Counted from the stretch's first letter, positions 44,181 through 53,630 are shown. The stretch is DNA of 64,000 nt from Pseudomonas graminis (GCF_004364335.1 NZ_SOCR01000009.1:190611-254610), one strand, 5' to 3'. Numbers and translations: made by a program. Notes: generated from the sequence alone by a model not told the origin.

Positions 44181-44966
44181 TCAGCGCGCCTTGACCAGGT
44201 CTCTGAGCAACTGCAAGGCGTCGACCGCCAGCGGTTGGTATTGATTGAGAATGTCGCCGAGGGTGATCCACAGAATCACCATGCCCAGCACCAGCGTCAG
44301 CGGAAAACCGATGGAGAAGATGTTCAGCTGCGGCGCCGCCCGGGTCATCACGCCCATGGCGATGTTGACCACCAGCAGCGCGGCGACGGCCGGCAGCACC
44401 AGCACCAGCGCCGCGCCGAGCACCCAGCCCAGACGCATCACCAACAACCAGATGTCAGCGGTACCAAGGCCCTGCCCCACCGGCAAGGTGGTGAAACTTT
44501 CAATGAGGATTTCGAACACCACCAGGTGGGCGTTCATGGCGAGGAACAGCAGGGTCACAAGCATGGTGAAGAACTGCCCGACCGTCGCGATCGATACGCC
44601 GTTGACCGGGTCGACCATGGACGCGAAGCCCATGCCCATCTGAATCCCGATGATCTGTCCGGCGATCACGAACGCCTGGAAAAACAGCTGCAGCGACAGG
44701 CCGAGCCCGGCGCCAATGATGATCTGCTGCGCGATCAGCAGCAGACCGCTGAGGTCGAGGGCACTCACGGCGGGCATCGGTGGCAGGCTTGGCGCAACCA
44801 CGACGGTGATCGCCAGCGCCAGATAAAGCCGCACGCGCTTGGGCACCAGCGCGGTCCCGATCATCGGCATGGTCATTAGCAGGGCGCCGATGCGAAACAG
44901 CGGCAGCATGAACGCCGCCACCCAGGTGCTGATCTGCGTGTCGGTCAACGCCAGCAAAGGTTGCAT
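44181..44966 (-). CDS. fliR: Flagellar export gate protein FliR
   Basis: The 261-residue protein has six membrane segments and the family block GQIIGIQMGMGFASMVDPVNG. It forms the FliP5-FliQ4-FliR1 export gate. It lies seven bases after fliQ. Confidence 0.95.
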   Translation of the reverse strand: MQPLLALTDTQISTWVAAFMLPLFRIGALLMTMPMIGTALVPKRVRLYLALAITVVVAPSLPPMPAVSALDLSGLLLIAQQIIIGAGLGLSLQLFFQAFVIAGQIIGIQMGMGFASMVDPVNGVSIATVGQFFTMLVTLLFLAMNAHLVVFEILIESFTTLPVGQGLGTADIWLLVMRLGWVLGAALVLVLPAVAALLVVNIAMGVMTRAAPQLNIFSIGFPLTLVLGMVILWITLGDILNQYQPLAVDALQLLRDLVKAR

Positions 44967-44973
44967 CGAGGGG

Positions 44974-45243
44974 TCAGCCGATCACTTGGGGAATGCTGGT
45001 GTACAGATTGGTGATGTACTCCATGAAGGTGCGCACCATCCACGGCCCGACCACGATCAGCGTGACCAGCATGACCAGCAGGCGTGGCAGGAAGCTCAGG
45101 GTCTGTTCGTTGATCTGCGTCGCGGCCTGGAACATCGAGACGATCAGGCCGACGATCAGGCTCGGCACCACCAGAATGGCGACCATGGTCGTGGTCAGCC
45201 ACAGCGCTTCGCGAAACAGGTCGACAGCTACTTCCGGGGTCAT
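44974..45243 (-). CDS. fliQ: Flagellar export gate protein FliQ
   Basis: The 89-residue protein has two membrane helices and the typical MTPEVAVDLFREALW start and FQAATQINEQTLSFLPRL loop. The ATG at 45243 is preferred to one three codons earlier because all family members start here. Confidence 0.95.
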   Translation of the reverse strand: MTPEVAVDLFREALWLTTTMVAILVVPSLIVGLIVSMFQAATQINEQTLSFLPRLLVMLVTLIVVGPWMVRTFMEYITNLYTSIPQVIG

Positions 45244-45268
45244 GCTGCGCACTCCACATCAGACGAAT

Positions 45269-46012
45269 TCATACGCCACCAAAACTGCCGGCCAGGGTGC
45301 CGATGATCAGCGCCCAGCCATCCACCAGCACGAACAGCATGATTTTGAATGGCAGGGAAATAATCAGCGGCGACAGCATCATCATGCCCATGGCCATCAG
45401 AATGCTCGCCACCACCAGGTCGATGATCAGGAACGGGATGAAGATCATGAAGCCGATCTGGAACGCCGTTTTCAATTCGGAGGTGACGAACGCAGGCACC
45501 AGAATCGTCAGCGGCGCTGCATCAGGCGTCGGAATGTCGGTGCGCTTGGACAGGCGCATGAACAGCTCAAGGTCGCTGGAGCGGGTCTGCGCCAGCATGA
45601 AATCCTTGATCGGCACTTCGGCCTTGGCCACGGCGTCCTGGGCGGTGAGCTTCTCCGCCAGGTAGGGCTGCAAGGCGTCGGTGTTCACCCGGTCGAACAC
45701 CGGGGCCATGATGAACATCGTCAGGAACAGCGCCATGCCGGTGAGGATCTGGTTGGACGGCGTCTGTTGCAGGCCGAGGGCCTGACGCAGGATCGAGAAG
45801 ACGATGATGATCCGCGTGAAACTGGTCATCAACATGACGAATGCCGGAATGAAGCTCAGCGCCGTCATGATCAACAGGATCTGCAGGTTGACCGAGTATT
45901 CCTGCTGACCGTTGGCGCCGGTGCCCAGCGTAATGGCCGGGATCGACAACGGATCGGCGCCGAACGCCAGCGGCGCCGCAAGCAACAGCAGCAGCGTCAA
46001 AACAATGCGCAT
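45269..46012 (-). CDS. fliP: Flagellar export gate protein FliP
   Basis: The 247-residue protein has a signal peptide (MRIVLTLLLLLAAPLAFGAD), four membrane segments and conserved blocks FTRIIIVFSILRQALG and FQIGFMIFIPFLIIDLVVAS. It is the main gate subunit. Its start codon overlaps the fliO stop by one base. Confidence 0.96.
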   Translation of the reverse strand: MRIVLTLLLLLAAPLAFGADPLSIPAITLGTGANGQQEYSVNLQILLIMTALSFIPAFVMLMTSFTRIIIVFSILRQALGLQQTPSNQILTGMALFLTMFIMAPVFDRVNTDALQPYLAEKLTAQDAVAKAEVPIKDFMLAQTRSSDLELFMRLSKRTDIPTPDAAPLTILVPAFVTSELKTAFQIGFMIFIPFLIIDLVVASILMAMGMMMLSPLIISLPFKIMLFVLVDGWALIIGTLAGSFGGV

Positions 46013-46614
46013 CAGTTCGCGTCCTTCTGATCCGTAGTTCGTGTCGCGCCCGTCGTGCCCGGCGTACTTGCTTTTTTCCCTGCACCACCGAACACGTTCT
46101 TGCCCGTGCGCGGCCCGGCCGTGCCCTTGTTGCCCAGCGCTTCAAGCAAGCGTTTTGCGAATTCCGGCTGCGCGTTTTGCGCCTCTGGAACCTCGACCGG
46201 CTCGTTCATCACGTGCAGCGCGGTGATGCTGCCGGGCGAGACGCCAAGCAAGACCTGTTCGTTGCCGACCTGCACCAGCACCAGCCGATCGCGAGTCCCC
46301 AAAGCGCGGGAGCCCACCAGCTTGATCACCTGATTACCGGCCGGGCCCGCGCGCTGCACCCGGCGCATCAGCCAGGCCAGCACGAAGATCAGCCCGATCA
46401 CCAGCAGCAGACCGAGCACCAGTTGCAGCAACTGACCGGCCATCCCGCCATTGAGCGAACCGGCCACCGGCGCGGCGACTGCCGGTGCCGTCGTTGCAGC
46501 CGTCGTCGCCGTCGTTGCAGCAGGCGCGACGGGCGACGCCGGATCGGCCGCCATCACCGTCCAGGACAACGCCAGCAGCGGCAGGCTCCACAGGGTTCTG
46601 ATCACGCCGCGCAC
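46012..46614 (-). CDS. fliO: Flagellar assembly protein FliO
   Basis: About 200 residues: signal peptide, Ala/Thr-rich linker, one membrane helix (LLQLVLGLLLVIGLIFVLAW) and the FliO domain (LGTRDRLVLVQVGNEQVLLGV). It helps assemble FliP. Two GTG starts are possible, at 46614 (directly after the fliN stop) and at 46605; the first is given. Confidence 0.9.
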   Translation of the reverse strand: MRGVIRTLWSLPLLALSWTVMAADPASPVAPAATTATTAATTAPAVAAPVAGSLNGGMAGQLLQLVLGLLLVIGLIFVLAWLMRRVQRAGPAGNQVIKLVGSRALGTRDRLVLVQVGNEQVLLGVSPGSITALHVMNEPVEVPEAQNAQPEFAKRLLEALGNKGTAGPRTGKNVFGGAGKKASTPGTTGATRTTDQKDAN

Positions 46615-47073
46615 TTAACGCAGCTTCTTGATACGTTCGCTCGGGCTGATCACGTCGGTCAGACGGATGCCGAACTTTTCGTTGACCACCACCACTTCGC
46701 CGTGGGCGATCAGGGTGCCGTTGACCAGCACGTCCAGCGGCTCGCCGGCCAGACGGTCCAGCTCGATCACCGAGCCCTGGTTGAGCTGCAGCAGGTTGCG
46801 GATGTTGATGTCGGTGCTGCCCACTTCCATGGAAATCGACACCGGGATATCCAGGATCACGTCCAGGTTCGGGCCGTCCAGGGTGACCGCGCCATTGTTT
46901 TTCGGCACGCCGCCAAACTCTTCCATCGACATGCGGTTGGCCGAGTTGCCGGCGTCGGCGGCCAGTAGCGCGTCGATGTCCGCTTGCCCGTCCCCGGATT
47001 CACCCAGTGCAGCAGCCCACTCGTCGGCCAGAGCCTGGTCGTCTGCGGAAGTCATATCGTTGTCATTAGCCAT
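46615..47073 (-). CDS. fliN: Flagellar C-ring protein FliN
   Basis: The 152-residue protein has an acidic N-terminal extension containing GQADIDALLAA and a C-terminal SpoA domain (LDVILDIPVSISMEVGSTDI, LNQGSVIELDRLAGEPLDV). It forms the bottom of the switch ring with FliM. It lies 61 bases downstream of fliM. Confidence 0.95.
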   Translation of the reverse strand: MANDNDMTSADDQALADEWAAALGESGDGQADIDALLAADAGNSANRMSMEEFGGVPKNNGAVTLDGPNLDVILDIPVSISMEVGSTDINIRNLLQLNQGSVIELDRLAGEPLDVLVNGTLIAHGEVVVVNEKFGIRLTDVISPSERIKKLR

Positions 47074-47134
47074 GGTTGTCCTCGGGGAACATTGATTCGT
47101 TTACGCAGCACATTCGTTTTGCCGGCGACGGTGG

Positions 47135-48103
47135 TCAGCGGCGTTCTATGGGTTCGACGACTTGCAGGGCCAGGTTGCCCTTGTGCGAACCCAGTTTGAC
47201 CTTGAAGGACGGCACGCCGTTGGCGCGCATGACCAGGTGTTCCGGCAGGTCGACCGGGATCACGTCGCCCGGCTGCATGTGCAGGATGTCGCGCAGCTTG
47301 AGCTGACGCGTAGCGACCGCGACGCGCAACGGCACCGAGACGTCGAGCACGTCCTGCTTGAGGGCGTTGACCCAGCGTTCGTCCTGATCGTCGACATCCG
47401 ACTGGAAACCGGCGTCGAGCATTTCGCGTACCGGCTCGATCATCGAATACGGCATGGTCACGTGAAGATCGCCGCCACCGCCGTCCAGTTCGATATGGAA
47501 GGTGGAGACCACGATGGCTTCGCTCGGGCCGACGATGTTAGCCATGGCCGGGTTCACTTCCGAGTTGATGTACTCGAAGTTGACTTCCATGATCGCCTGC
47601 CAGGCTTCCTTCAAATCAATGAAGGCCTGATCCAGCACGATGCGCACCACGCGCAGTTCGGTCGGGGTGAATTCACGCCCTTCAATCTTGGCGTGACGGC
47701 CGTCGCCGCCAAAGAAGTTGTCCACCAGCTTGAACACCAGCTTGGCGTCGAGGATGAACAGCGCGGTGCCGCGCAGGGGCTTGATCTTGACCAGATTGAG
47801 ACTGGTCGGCACGTACAGCGAGTGCACGTACTCGCCGAACTTCATCACCTGCACCCCGCCCACGGCCACGTCGGCGGAGCGGCGCAGCAGGTTGAACATG
47901 CTGATGCGGGTGTAGCGGGCGAAACGCTCGTTGATCATTTCCAGGGTCGGCATGCGTCCACGAACGATGCGATCCTGACTGGTGAGGTCATAACTCTTTA
48001 CGCTGCCAGGCTCGGCAACACTATCGGTCTGTACCAGACCGTCGTCGACGCCATGCAGCAGCGCGTCGATCTCATCCTGGGACAGCAGGTCTTGCACGGC
48101 CAT
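47135..48103 (-). CDS. fliM: Flagellar motor switch protein FliM
   Basis: The 322-residue protein has the N-terminal CheY-P binding peptide LLSQDEIDALLHGV, a middle CheC-like domain and a C-terminal SpoA domain (PLRVAVATRQLKLRDILHM). It transmits CheY-P to rotation switching. It lies nine bases after fliL. Confidence 0.96.
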   Translation of the reverse strand: MAVQDLLSQDEIDALLHGVDDGLVQTDSVAEPGSVKSYDLTSQDRIVRGRMPTLEMINERFARYTRISMFNLLRRSADVAVGGVQVMKFGEYVHSLYVPTSLNLVKIKPLRGTALFILDAKLVFKLVDNFFGGDGRHAKIEGREFTPTELRVVRIVLDQAFIDLKEAWQAIMEVNFEYINSEVNPAMANIVGPSEAIVVSTFHIELDGGGGDLHVTMPYSMIEPVREMLDAGFQSDVDDQDERWVNALKQDVLDVSVPLRVAVATRQLKLRDILHMQPGDVIPVDLPEHLVMRANGVPSFKVKLGSHKGNLALQVVEPIERR

Positions 48104-48112
48104 GTCGTGGTC

Positions 48113-48619
48113 CTACTGCAGTACGTAGTTAGTGAAAAGTACCTGTTCGATCACGCTCTTGCTCAGCTCTTTCTGGCCCACTTCCTGGACCACGGCTGCA
48201 GCCTTCTGGCGCAGCATTTCCATACCCACCGGCGTTGCGATGGTATCGAATGGCTGACCGGAGAACATCATCACCAGGTTATTACGGATGACCGGCATGT
48301 GCGCTTTCAACGCTTCGAGGTCGGCCTTGTCACGGGCCAGCAAGGTGATGCTCACCTGCATGTAGCGCTGACGGCCGTTGACGTTGTAGTTGACGACGAA
48401 GGGCGGCGTCAGCGGTTCGAAGATCGCCTCTTTTTTGGCATTCGCCGCTTCCGCAATGGCGGCTGCATCGGGCTTGCTCTCGGCCTTGTGCATGATGAAC
48501 CAGGTCGCGCCTACCGACACACCTATGGCCAGCAGCAGCCCCACCACAATGAGGATGATGACCTTTAACTTGCCCTTTTTCGCAGGGTCCGCCACTGCTG
48601 CGTCGTCACTCTTCGCCAT
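48113..48619 (-). CDS. fliL: Flagellar basal-body protein FliL
   Basis: The 168-residue protein has a short basic cytoplasmic tail, one membrane helix (VIILIVVGLLLAIGVSVGATWFI, residues 20-42) and a periplasmic domain (FVVNYNVNGRQRYMQVSITLLA). FliL associates with stators. It is the first gene of fliLMNOPQR-flhB. No sigma-54 or sigma-28 promoter was recognised just upstream. Confidence 0.93.
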   Translation of the reverse strand: MAKSDDAAVADPAKKGKLKVIILIVVGLLLAIGVSVGATWFIMHKAESKPDAAAIAEAANAKKEAIFEPLTPPFVVNYNVNGRQRYMQVSITLLARDKADLEALKAHMPVIRNNLVMMFSGQPFDTIATPVGMEMLRQKAAAVVQEVGQKELSKSVIEQVLFTNYVLQ

Positions 48620-48762
48620 GCCAATAATCCGTCACTATCCAAGGGGTTCGGTGTTGCGTGACAGAGGAAGAGCAAGGGTTGTGCCAGAGTTGGCGAGAGG
48701 GGTCGGCTGATTGTGCCTCGCGGTTGAAACCGCGATGTTGGCTTTGGATTCTGTCCGAAGGG

Positions 48763-48893
48763 CGTAGGAGCGCGCTTGCCCGCGATCGGCTGCGCAGCAG
48801 TCGTAAAACCTGTCGATGCGTTTGAAGCTGACACATCGCACTCACCGGTTTACTGCCGCTGCGCAGCAGATCGCGGGCAAGCGCGCTCCTACG
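48763..48893. repeat. REPIN with perfect 25-base arms
   Basis: Arms at 48763-48787 and 48869-48893 are exact inverse complements and contain the REP core GGAGCGCGCTTGCCCGCG. The linker contains a nested GCTGCGCAGCAG palindrome on both sides. It occupies the 330-base gap between fliK and fliL; nothing else is seen there. Confidence 0.85.
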
Positions 48894-48949
48894 CCTGCGG
48901 CAGAAGCGGAACCCGTTTTCCGTCCCGTAGAAGCAGGCTTGCCGCCTGG

Positions 48950-50386
48950 TCAGGCGTAATAATCGACCGCGCTGGAACCCACAACGGTCAGCGGCGCGCT
49001 GGCGGCTGCCGAGGCAGCGTCCACCGGGGCGCCGTCGGCGATGAGGTCGCTACCACCGGCGCCGTTGACGCGGCTGCTGCCGCCGTTGCGCTGACCGTCG
49101 CCGCCCGACTGTTGCTGAGCCTGTTGCTGCCAGCCCTGGGACTGGTCGGAGACGTTGACGTTGACCTGCCCCATGCCCTGCTGGACGAAGGAATCACGCA
49201 GCCGGGACATCTGGCTTTCCAGCGCTTCACGCACGCCGACATGGGCGCTCATGAACGTGACCTGAGTCTGCTGGTCCGCCGCCATATTGACGCGGATGTC
49301 CAGACGGCCCAGTTCAGCGGGCTCCAGCTGGATGTCCGCCTGCTTGAGGTTCTGGCTCGACAGGTACATCACGCGGTTGACCACGCCTTCGGTCCATCCC
49401 CCCTGATTCATCGCCAGTGGCTGGTTGAGCAGCGGCGTGGCCGGGGCCGACGCCGAAGTGTTTTTCACCTGAGCGGCCTGGGACAAGGCCGCCAGTCGAT
49501 CAGCGAAGTTATCCACCCGCGTATCGCTGGTGGCGGCTTTCACATCTTTCAGGCCATCAGCCAGCAGGCCGCTGAATGCTTTGTCGCCGCCGCCTTCGGT
49601 GGTGCTCTTGTCCACGGGCTGGTCGCCCAGCGCCGCCAGATTAGTGGCCAGCAGTTGTGAAGGATCGGCGCTCGGGTCTTGCTTGCCCCCGCCCTTGCCG
49701 TCGCCATGTACACCGTTATTCTGGGCCGTCTGCTGCGCCTTGTTTTCCAGGGCGACTTGCACGGCGGTCAAGCCTTCCAGGGGATCGGCGGAGGGATCGA
49801 AACCGTCGCCGGCGGCGTCGGTTGCCTCAGTTGCGTCGGTCGGCGCTTGCACCGCAGGCGGCGGCATCACCGGCAGCGCGCCGGCGAGGAGCGCCGGATC
49901 CACCGCAGGTTGGACGGGAGGCGTGACGGCCACAGGCTCCGGAACCGGCGGCGTGACGGCCAGGGTCGGGTCCGGCGCGGGATCGGCCACAGGTGCATCC
50001 GCCACCGTCGGGTCCTGCCCGCTGTCGGAGGCATCATCTTTGTCGTCATCCTTGCCTTTGCCAGCGCCCGCCTCATCGTCGGCCTTGCCGTTCACCGGCT
50101 TGGCAGGCAAGCCATTGCCGTTATCGGCAACGGTCTTGTTGTCAGCGGCAGACGTATGGCTGGCGGCGGGCTTGTCGTCAGCTGCCGAACTCTTGGCGCT
50201 TGCCGCCTTTGCCGGTGTGTTATCCGCACTTTGGGACTTGACCGGCGCCTGCCTGGCGAACACGTCAGAGAAGCTGGAAGTGTTGTGCTTGACGGGGTCC
50301 GGCGCCTTTACCGGGGAGGTATTCCCGGCTTTCTGGACTTTGGCCGCTGTCAAAGCCGTCAGTAATGGGTTGTTGGCGAGGGCCAT
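48950..50386 (-). CDS. fliK: Flagellar hook-length control protein FliK
   Basis: The 478-residue protein has a long disordered Ala/Pro/Asp/Lys-rich N-terminal half and a C-terminal Flg_hook domain with the signature LEPAELGRLDIRVNM and a Gln/Gly/Asn-rich tail. It measures hook length and triggers FlhB switching. The ATG at 50386 has GGAG six bases upstream. It follows hptB after a 127-base gap with a probable terminator. Confidence 0.92.
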   Translation of the reverse strand: MALANNPLLTALTAAKVQKAGNTSPVKAPDPVKHNTSSFSDVFARQAPVKSQSADNTPAKAASAKSSAADDKPAASHTSAADNKTVADNGNGLPAKPVNGKADDEAGAGKGKDDDKDDASDSGQDPTVADAPVADPAPDPTLAVTPPVPEPVAVTPPVQPAVDPALLAGALPVMPPPAVQAPTDATEATDAAGDGFDPSADPLEGLTAVQVALENKAQQTAQNNGVHGDGKGGGKQDPSADPSQLLATNLAALGDQPVDKSTTEGGGDKAFSGLLADGLKDVKAATSDTRVDNFADRLAALSQAAQVKNTSASAPATPLLNQPLAMNQGGWTEGVVNRVMYLSSQNLKQADIQLEPAELGRLDIRVNMAADQQTQVTFMSAHVGVREALESQMSRLRDSFVQQGMGQVNVNVSDQSQGWQQQAQQQSGGDGQRNGGSSRVNGAGGSDLIADGAPVDAASAAASAPLTVVGSSAVDYYA

Positions 50387-50456
50387 GTGAATCTCCGCAA
50401 AAGCACAATTGCAGAGAGACAAAGCAAATGGCGGGCCAAGTGCGCCGGATGGCTGG

Positions 50457-50498
50457 ATTAAAAGCGGGCTTCAGGGTGAAAGCCGGGTGGAAAGCCCG
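50457..50498 (-). terminator. Probable terminator after hptB
   Basis: CGGGCTT (minus strand, at 50492-50498) pairs with AAGCCCG (50465-50471), enclosing a CACCC/GGGTG-rich loop. CTTTTAAT follows on the minus strand. It separates hptB from fliK, so fliK may have its own promoter. Confidence 0.5.
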
Positions 50499-50513
50499 AT
50501 TGGGAGACCATGC

Positions 50514-50906
50514 TCAGTGGCTGGCATGGCAGAGCTGCAGCTCGTCTTCGAAAACCTTCCTGACGGCGCAGAATTCCTCCTTGATCTCGGACACCAGCAG
50601 CCTGATCCGGGCGTCGTCCGCAGCCACTAACCCGCGCCCCTGTTCTTCCAGTTGCAGGCAGAGTTCGGACAAGTGGGTGGCGCCCATATTGCCGGTGCTG
50701 CCCTTGAAGCTGTGGGCCATCAGGCCGAGGCGTTGCAGCGAGGCGGTAGAGGCGGCAGTAAAGGAAGGGTCACGCAACAACAGGGCCATGTCGTTGACGC
50801 GGTTGACGGAATCGGAAATGAACACCTTCAGCAGCGCCGGGTATTCAGCTTCCATCACTTCACGCAGCGTGCTGAGCACGTTGAAGTCCACGGGATTATT
50901 CGACAC
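50514..50906 (-). CDS. hptB: Histidine phosphotransfer protein HptB
   Basis: The 130-residue helical Hpt protein has its phosphorylated His in LMAHSFKGSTGNMGA. The two genes upstream encode an HsbR-like phosphatase/kinase and an HsbA-like anti-sigma antagonist. This is the HptB pathway that links sensor kinases to motility and biofilm through FlgM and diguanylate cyclase control. In P. aeruginosa the trio lies elsewhere; here it is between fliJ and fliK. Confidence 0.85.
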   Translation of the reverse strand: MSNNPVDFNVLSTLREVMEAEYPALLKVFISDSVNRVNDMALLLRDPSFTAASTASLQRLGLMAHSFKGSTGNMGATHLSELCLQLEEQGRGLVAADDARIRLLVSEIKEEFCAVRKVFEDELQLCHASH

Positions 50907-50935
50907 TTGTTCACTCCTTGATCAAGACGCGCGGA

Positions 50936-52645
50936 TTATGCCAGACCCTCCCAGGCAAATTCCACGCTGGCCGTCCGGCCATCATCGGACCACTGACAAC
51001 GGTCGCTGAGTTGCCGCACCAGCGCAAGGCCGCGCCCGGATAATTGGGTGACCGCCGGCGGCAGCGCCAGCACGCGATCGGAATCGAAACCGGCACCGCT
51101 GTCTTGCACCCGCACCGTCAGGCGACCGCCCTCGCCGTCCGGAACGATCTGAAAATCGATGCGGATAAAACCGTCTTCCAGACGATCGAGGCGTTCGGCG
51201 CGTTGCTGATAGTAAAGCCCAAAACCTGCGGCGTCGCGTTTCAGCGCCGAGTCGAGCCCGAGGACGCCATGTTCCAGCGCATTGCTGTACAGCTCCGACA
51301 GCACGATATACAGCTCGCTGCTTTGCCCGCGCAAGCCATGGACCTCCTGCACTAGCTGCAACAGATACGGCAGCGGGTTGAAGCGCTTGAGGGTTGCCGC
51401 GCGGTACTCGAACGAGGCAGACCAATCCAGCGGGCTGGAATCCCCGCTGTCGGTGTAGATGACCGAGGGCGGGCCGAGCGCGTCAGGCTCGGTGAAGGCC
51501 ACTTCGACCATGCTCACGTCATCCCGCGCCTGGCCACGAAACCGCGCCAGGGCCCATTGCACTTCTTCGATCAGCAGCGCCGGGTTGCGGTTGCTCACCA
51601 GCACGTTCTGCAAACGCCGGGCGCCGAACAGTTCGCCGTCCTGACCGGTGCTGTCGACAACGCCGTCGGACAGCAGAAAGACCCGATCCCCCGGGCCAAA
51701 GGGGTACACCTGGGTGTTGTCGTCAAAGCTGCCGGCGCTCAACACACCCAGGGGCACGTTCGACGAGATAAGCGGCGTATGCGCGCGGCCGTCGCTGTGC
51801 AGCAGATACCCATCCGGCAGGCCGCCGTTCCAGACCTCGACCAGTTGCTGCTTGAAGTTCAGGCACAGCAGCGCGGCGCAGCAGAACATGTCGACCGGCA
51901 GGATGCGTTTGAGCTTGGCGTTCATCTCCCGCAGGGTTTCGGGCAAGCCGTAACCCTTGGCGGTCATGCCGTAGAACACTTCGGCCAGCGGCATTGCTCC
52001 CACCGCTGCGGGCAAACCGTGGCCGGTGAAATCCCCCAGCAGCAAATGCATGTTGCCGGACGGCGACCACGCCGCCAGCAGCAGGTCGCCGTTGAACAGC
52101 GCGTAGGGCGATTGCAGGTAACGGATGTTGCGCGAACTCAGGCACCCGGAGTGGGCGATCTGGTCGAACACCGCCTTGGCCACGCGCTGTTCGTTGAGCA
52201 GGTATTTATGGTGGCGGGTAATCAGGTCGCGCTGGTGCAGGACGGTTTCCTGCAACACGCGCAGGCGGTTCATGGCGTTGATCTTGGCGGCCAGCACCAC
52301 TTGGTTGTAGGGCTTGGCAATGAAGTCGTCACCGCCGGCGTCGAGGCAACGGGCGAGGTCTTCGCCTTCAGTCAGCGACGTCAGAAAGATGATCGGCACC
52401 AGCGCGTCACCCGCGAGTGTCTTGATCTGGCGCGCCGCTTCGAAACCGTCCATGACCGGCATCATGGCGTCCATCAGTACCAGTTGCGGCCGCCGGCGCT
52501 CGAACAGCCCGACCGCTTCGGCGCCGTCGCTGGCGGTCAGGACGTCATGGCCCTGGCGGCTGACGATGGCGGACAGGAGCATCCGGTCGCTGACGTTGTC
52601 ATCGGCGATGAGGACCGTCAGGCGATCGGAGGCAGACGAAATCAT
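50936..52645 (-). CDS. hsbR: Response regulator phosphatase/kinase HsbR
   Basis: The 569-residue protein has an N-terminal receiver (Asp in LVLMDAMMPVMDG), a central SpoIIE/PP2C phosphatase domain (LLLGDFTGHGLPAAVGAMPL) and a C-terminal HATPase domain of the anti-sigma kinase type (LSELYSNALEHGV, GRGLALVRQLSD). It can phosphorylate or dephosphorylate HsbA depending on its receiver state. The start overlaps the hsbA stop by one base. Confidence 0.9.
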   Translation of the reverse strand: MISSASDRLTVLIADDNVSDRMLLSAIVSRQGHDVLTASDGAEAVGLFERRRPQLVLMDAMMPVMDGFEAARQIKTLAGDALVPIIFLTSLTEGEDLARCLDAGGDDFIAKPYNQVVLAAKINAMNRLRVLQETVLHQRDLITRHHKYLLNEQRVAKAVFDQIAHSGCLSSRNIRYLQSPYALFNGDLLLAAWSPSGNMHLLLGDFTGHGLPAAVGAMPLAEVFYGMTAKGYGLPETLREMNAKLKRILPVDMFCCAALLCLNFKQQLVEVWNGGLPDGYLLHSDGRAHTPLISSNVPLGVLSAGSFDDNTQVYPFGPGDRVFLLSDGVVDSTGQDGELFGARRLQNVLVSNRNPALLIEEVQWALARFRGQARDDVSMVEVAFTEPDALGPPSVIYTDSGDSSPLDWSASFEYRAATLKRFNPLPYLLQLVQEVHGLRGQSSELYIVLSELYSNALEHGVLGLDSALKRDAAGFGLYYQQRAERLDRLEDGFIRIDFQIVPDGEGGRLTVRVQDSGAGFDSDRVLALPPAVTQLSGRGLALVRQLSDRCQWSDDGRTASVEFAWEGLA

Positions 52646-52947
52646 CAGGCGATTTTGAAGAGTTTGGAAAAATTGGAGATGGTCAGGATTTTGTGAACCT
52701 CGGCGTTGCAGTTGACCAGTTGGACTTGGGCTCTGTCGCCACCGGCATGGTCACGCAGCAGGAGGAGCATGCCCAGCGCCGAACTGTCGAGGTAAGTCGT
52801 GCCGTTCAGGTCAACCGTGTAGCGTTTGGCCTGGGTTTCATTTTCGTAGGCACCGCGGAAATCCTGGTGCGTCGAAAAGTCGAAGCGTCCTTTGATGATG
52901 ATGATCAGCTCTTGGCCATCGGCGGAACGTTCGGAGTTAACTGACAT
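52645..52947 (-). CDS. hsbA: Anti-sigma factor antagonist HsbA (STAS domain)
   Basis: The 100-residue single STAS domain protein has the phosphorylatable Ser in TTYLDSSALGMLLLL. Unphosphorylated HsbA binds the anti-sigma factor FlgM in P. aeruginosa and so frees FliA. The ATG at 52947 is preferred over an in-frame TTG six bases earlier; an AGGA lies upstream. First gene of hsbA-hsbR-hptB. Confidence 0.9.
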   Translation of the reverse strand: MSVNSERSADGQELIIIIKGRFDFSTHQDFRGAYENETQAKRYTVDLNGTTYLDSSALGMLLLLRDHAGGDRAQVQLVNCNAEVHKILTISNFSKLFKIA

Positions 52948-53042
52948 TGGCAAATTCCTTGTATGAAACAGCGCCAGACGCTTGAGTTTTAGCAGCCCTT
53001 GTGAGGCGTGGCAAATGGTTAGCTTTTACTTGGCATTCGGTA

Positions 53043-53338
53043 TTAAGAGCGTCTGCCTAACGGCAGACATTTCGCCTTCGGCGAGTTACTTGGAAAAGCA
53101 CCCCCCTCTCGGTTTTAAAGAGCAGCCAAGGGTGCTTGCTCCTGGTTGGGTTCCTCCTTCGTCGGAATACCCTCACTTCGACGACGCTCCGTGGGCCCGC
53201 GCCGAACGGACATCCATGTCCTGACGGCGCTCTCGCGGCATCCATGCCGCTCGGCCCACTCCGCGTCGTCTGCGTTCGGCCTGCACCCAAGTCGCGATTG
53301 GCGGTGTTTGGGCTTTCTGTGTTTGAAGATCAAGATCA
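53043..53338 (+). repeat. Multi-hairpin repeat element, copy F
   Basis: Inverted partner of copy G. The fourth hairpin is TTCC/GGAA around the TTCGTC centre. The stem around AAGTAACC is disrupted by an insertion containing TTTAAAGAGCAGCC near 53115. Confidence 0.85.
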
Positions 53339-53355
53339 AATGCAGATCAAAAGCC

Positions 53356-53525
53356 TTCCGGCTAAAGCCGGTCCCACAGGGGGACGCGGTGTTTTGGTGG
53401 CCTTTCGTACATTCTCAATGATCGGATGCAATTTCCCTGTAGGAGCCGGCTTGCTGCCGAATGCGTCCGGGCAGGCACCACAGCAGTGAAGATCAACCGC
53501 GTTCGCCAGCAAGCCGGCTCCTACA
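53356..53525. repeat. REP core and REPIN between copies F and G
   Basis: A CCGGCTAAAGCCGG core lies at about 53358-53380, and a REPIN with opposed TAGGAGCCGGCTTGCTG arms at 53439-53525. About 100 further bases to copy G show nothing recognisable. Confidence 0.75.
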
Positions 53526-53630
53526 GATCTCATACCCACCTTCAACGCGGTAGCCCAGAAGCGCCGGGGATTCCAGCCCGATCAATCACCAATACCCCTC
53601 AGCCCTACCGTTGATTTTGCTTTTGCCTTT

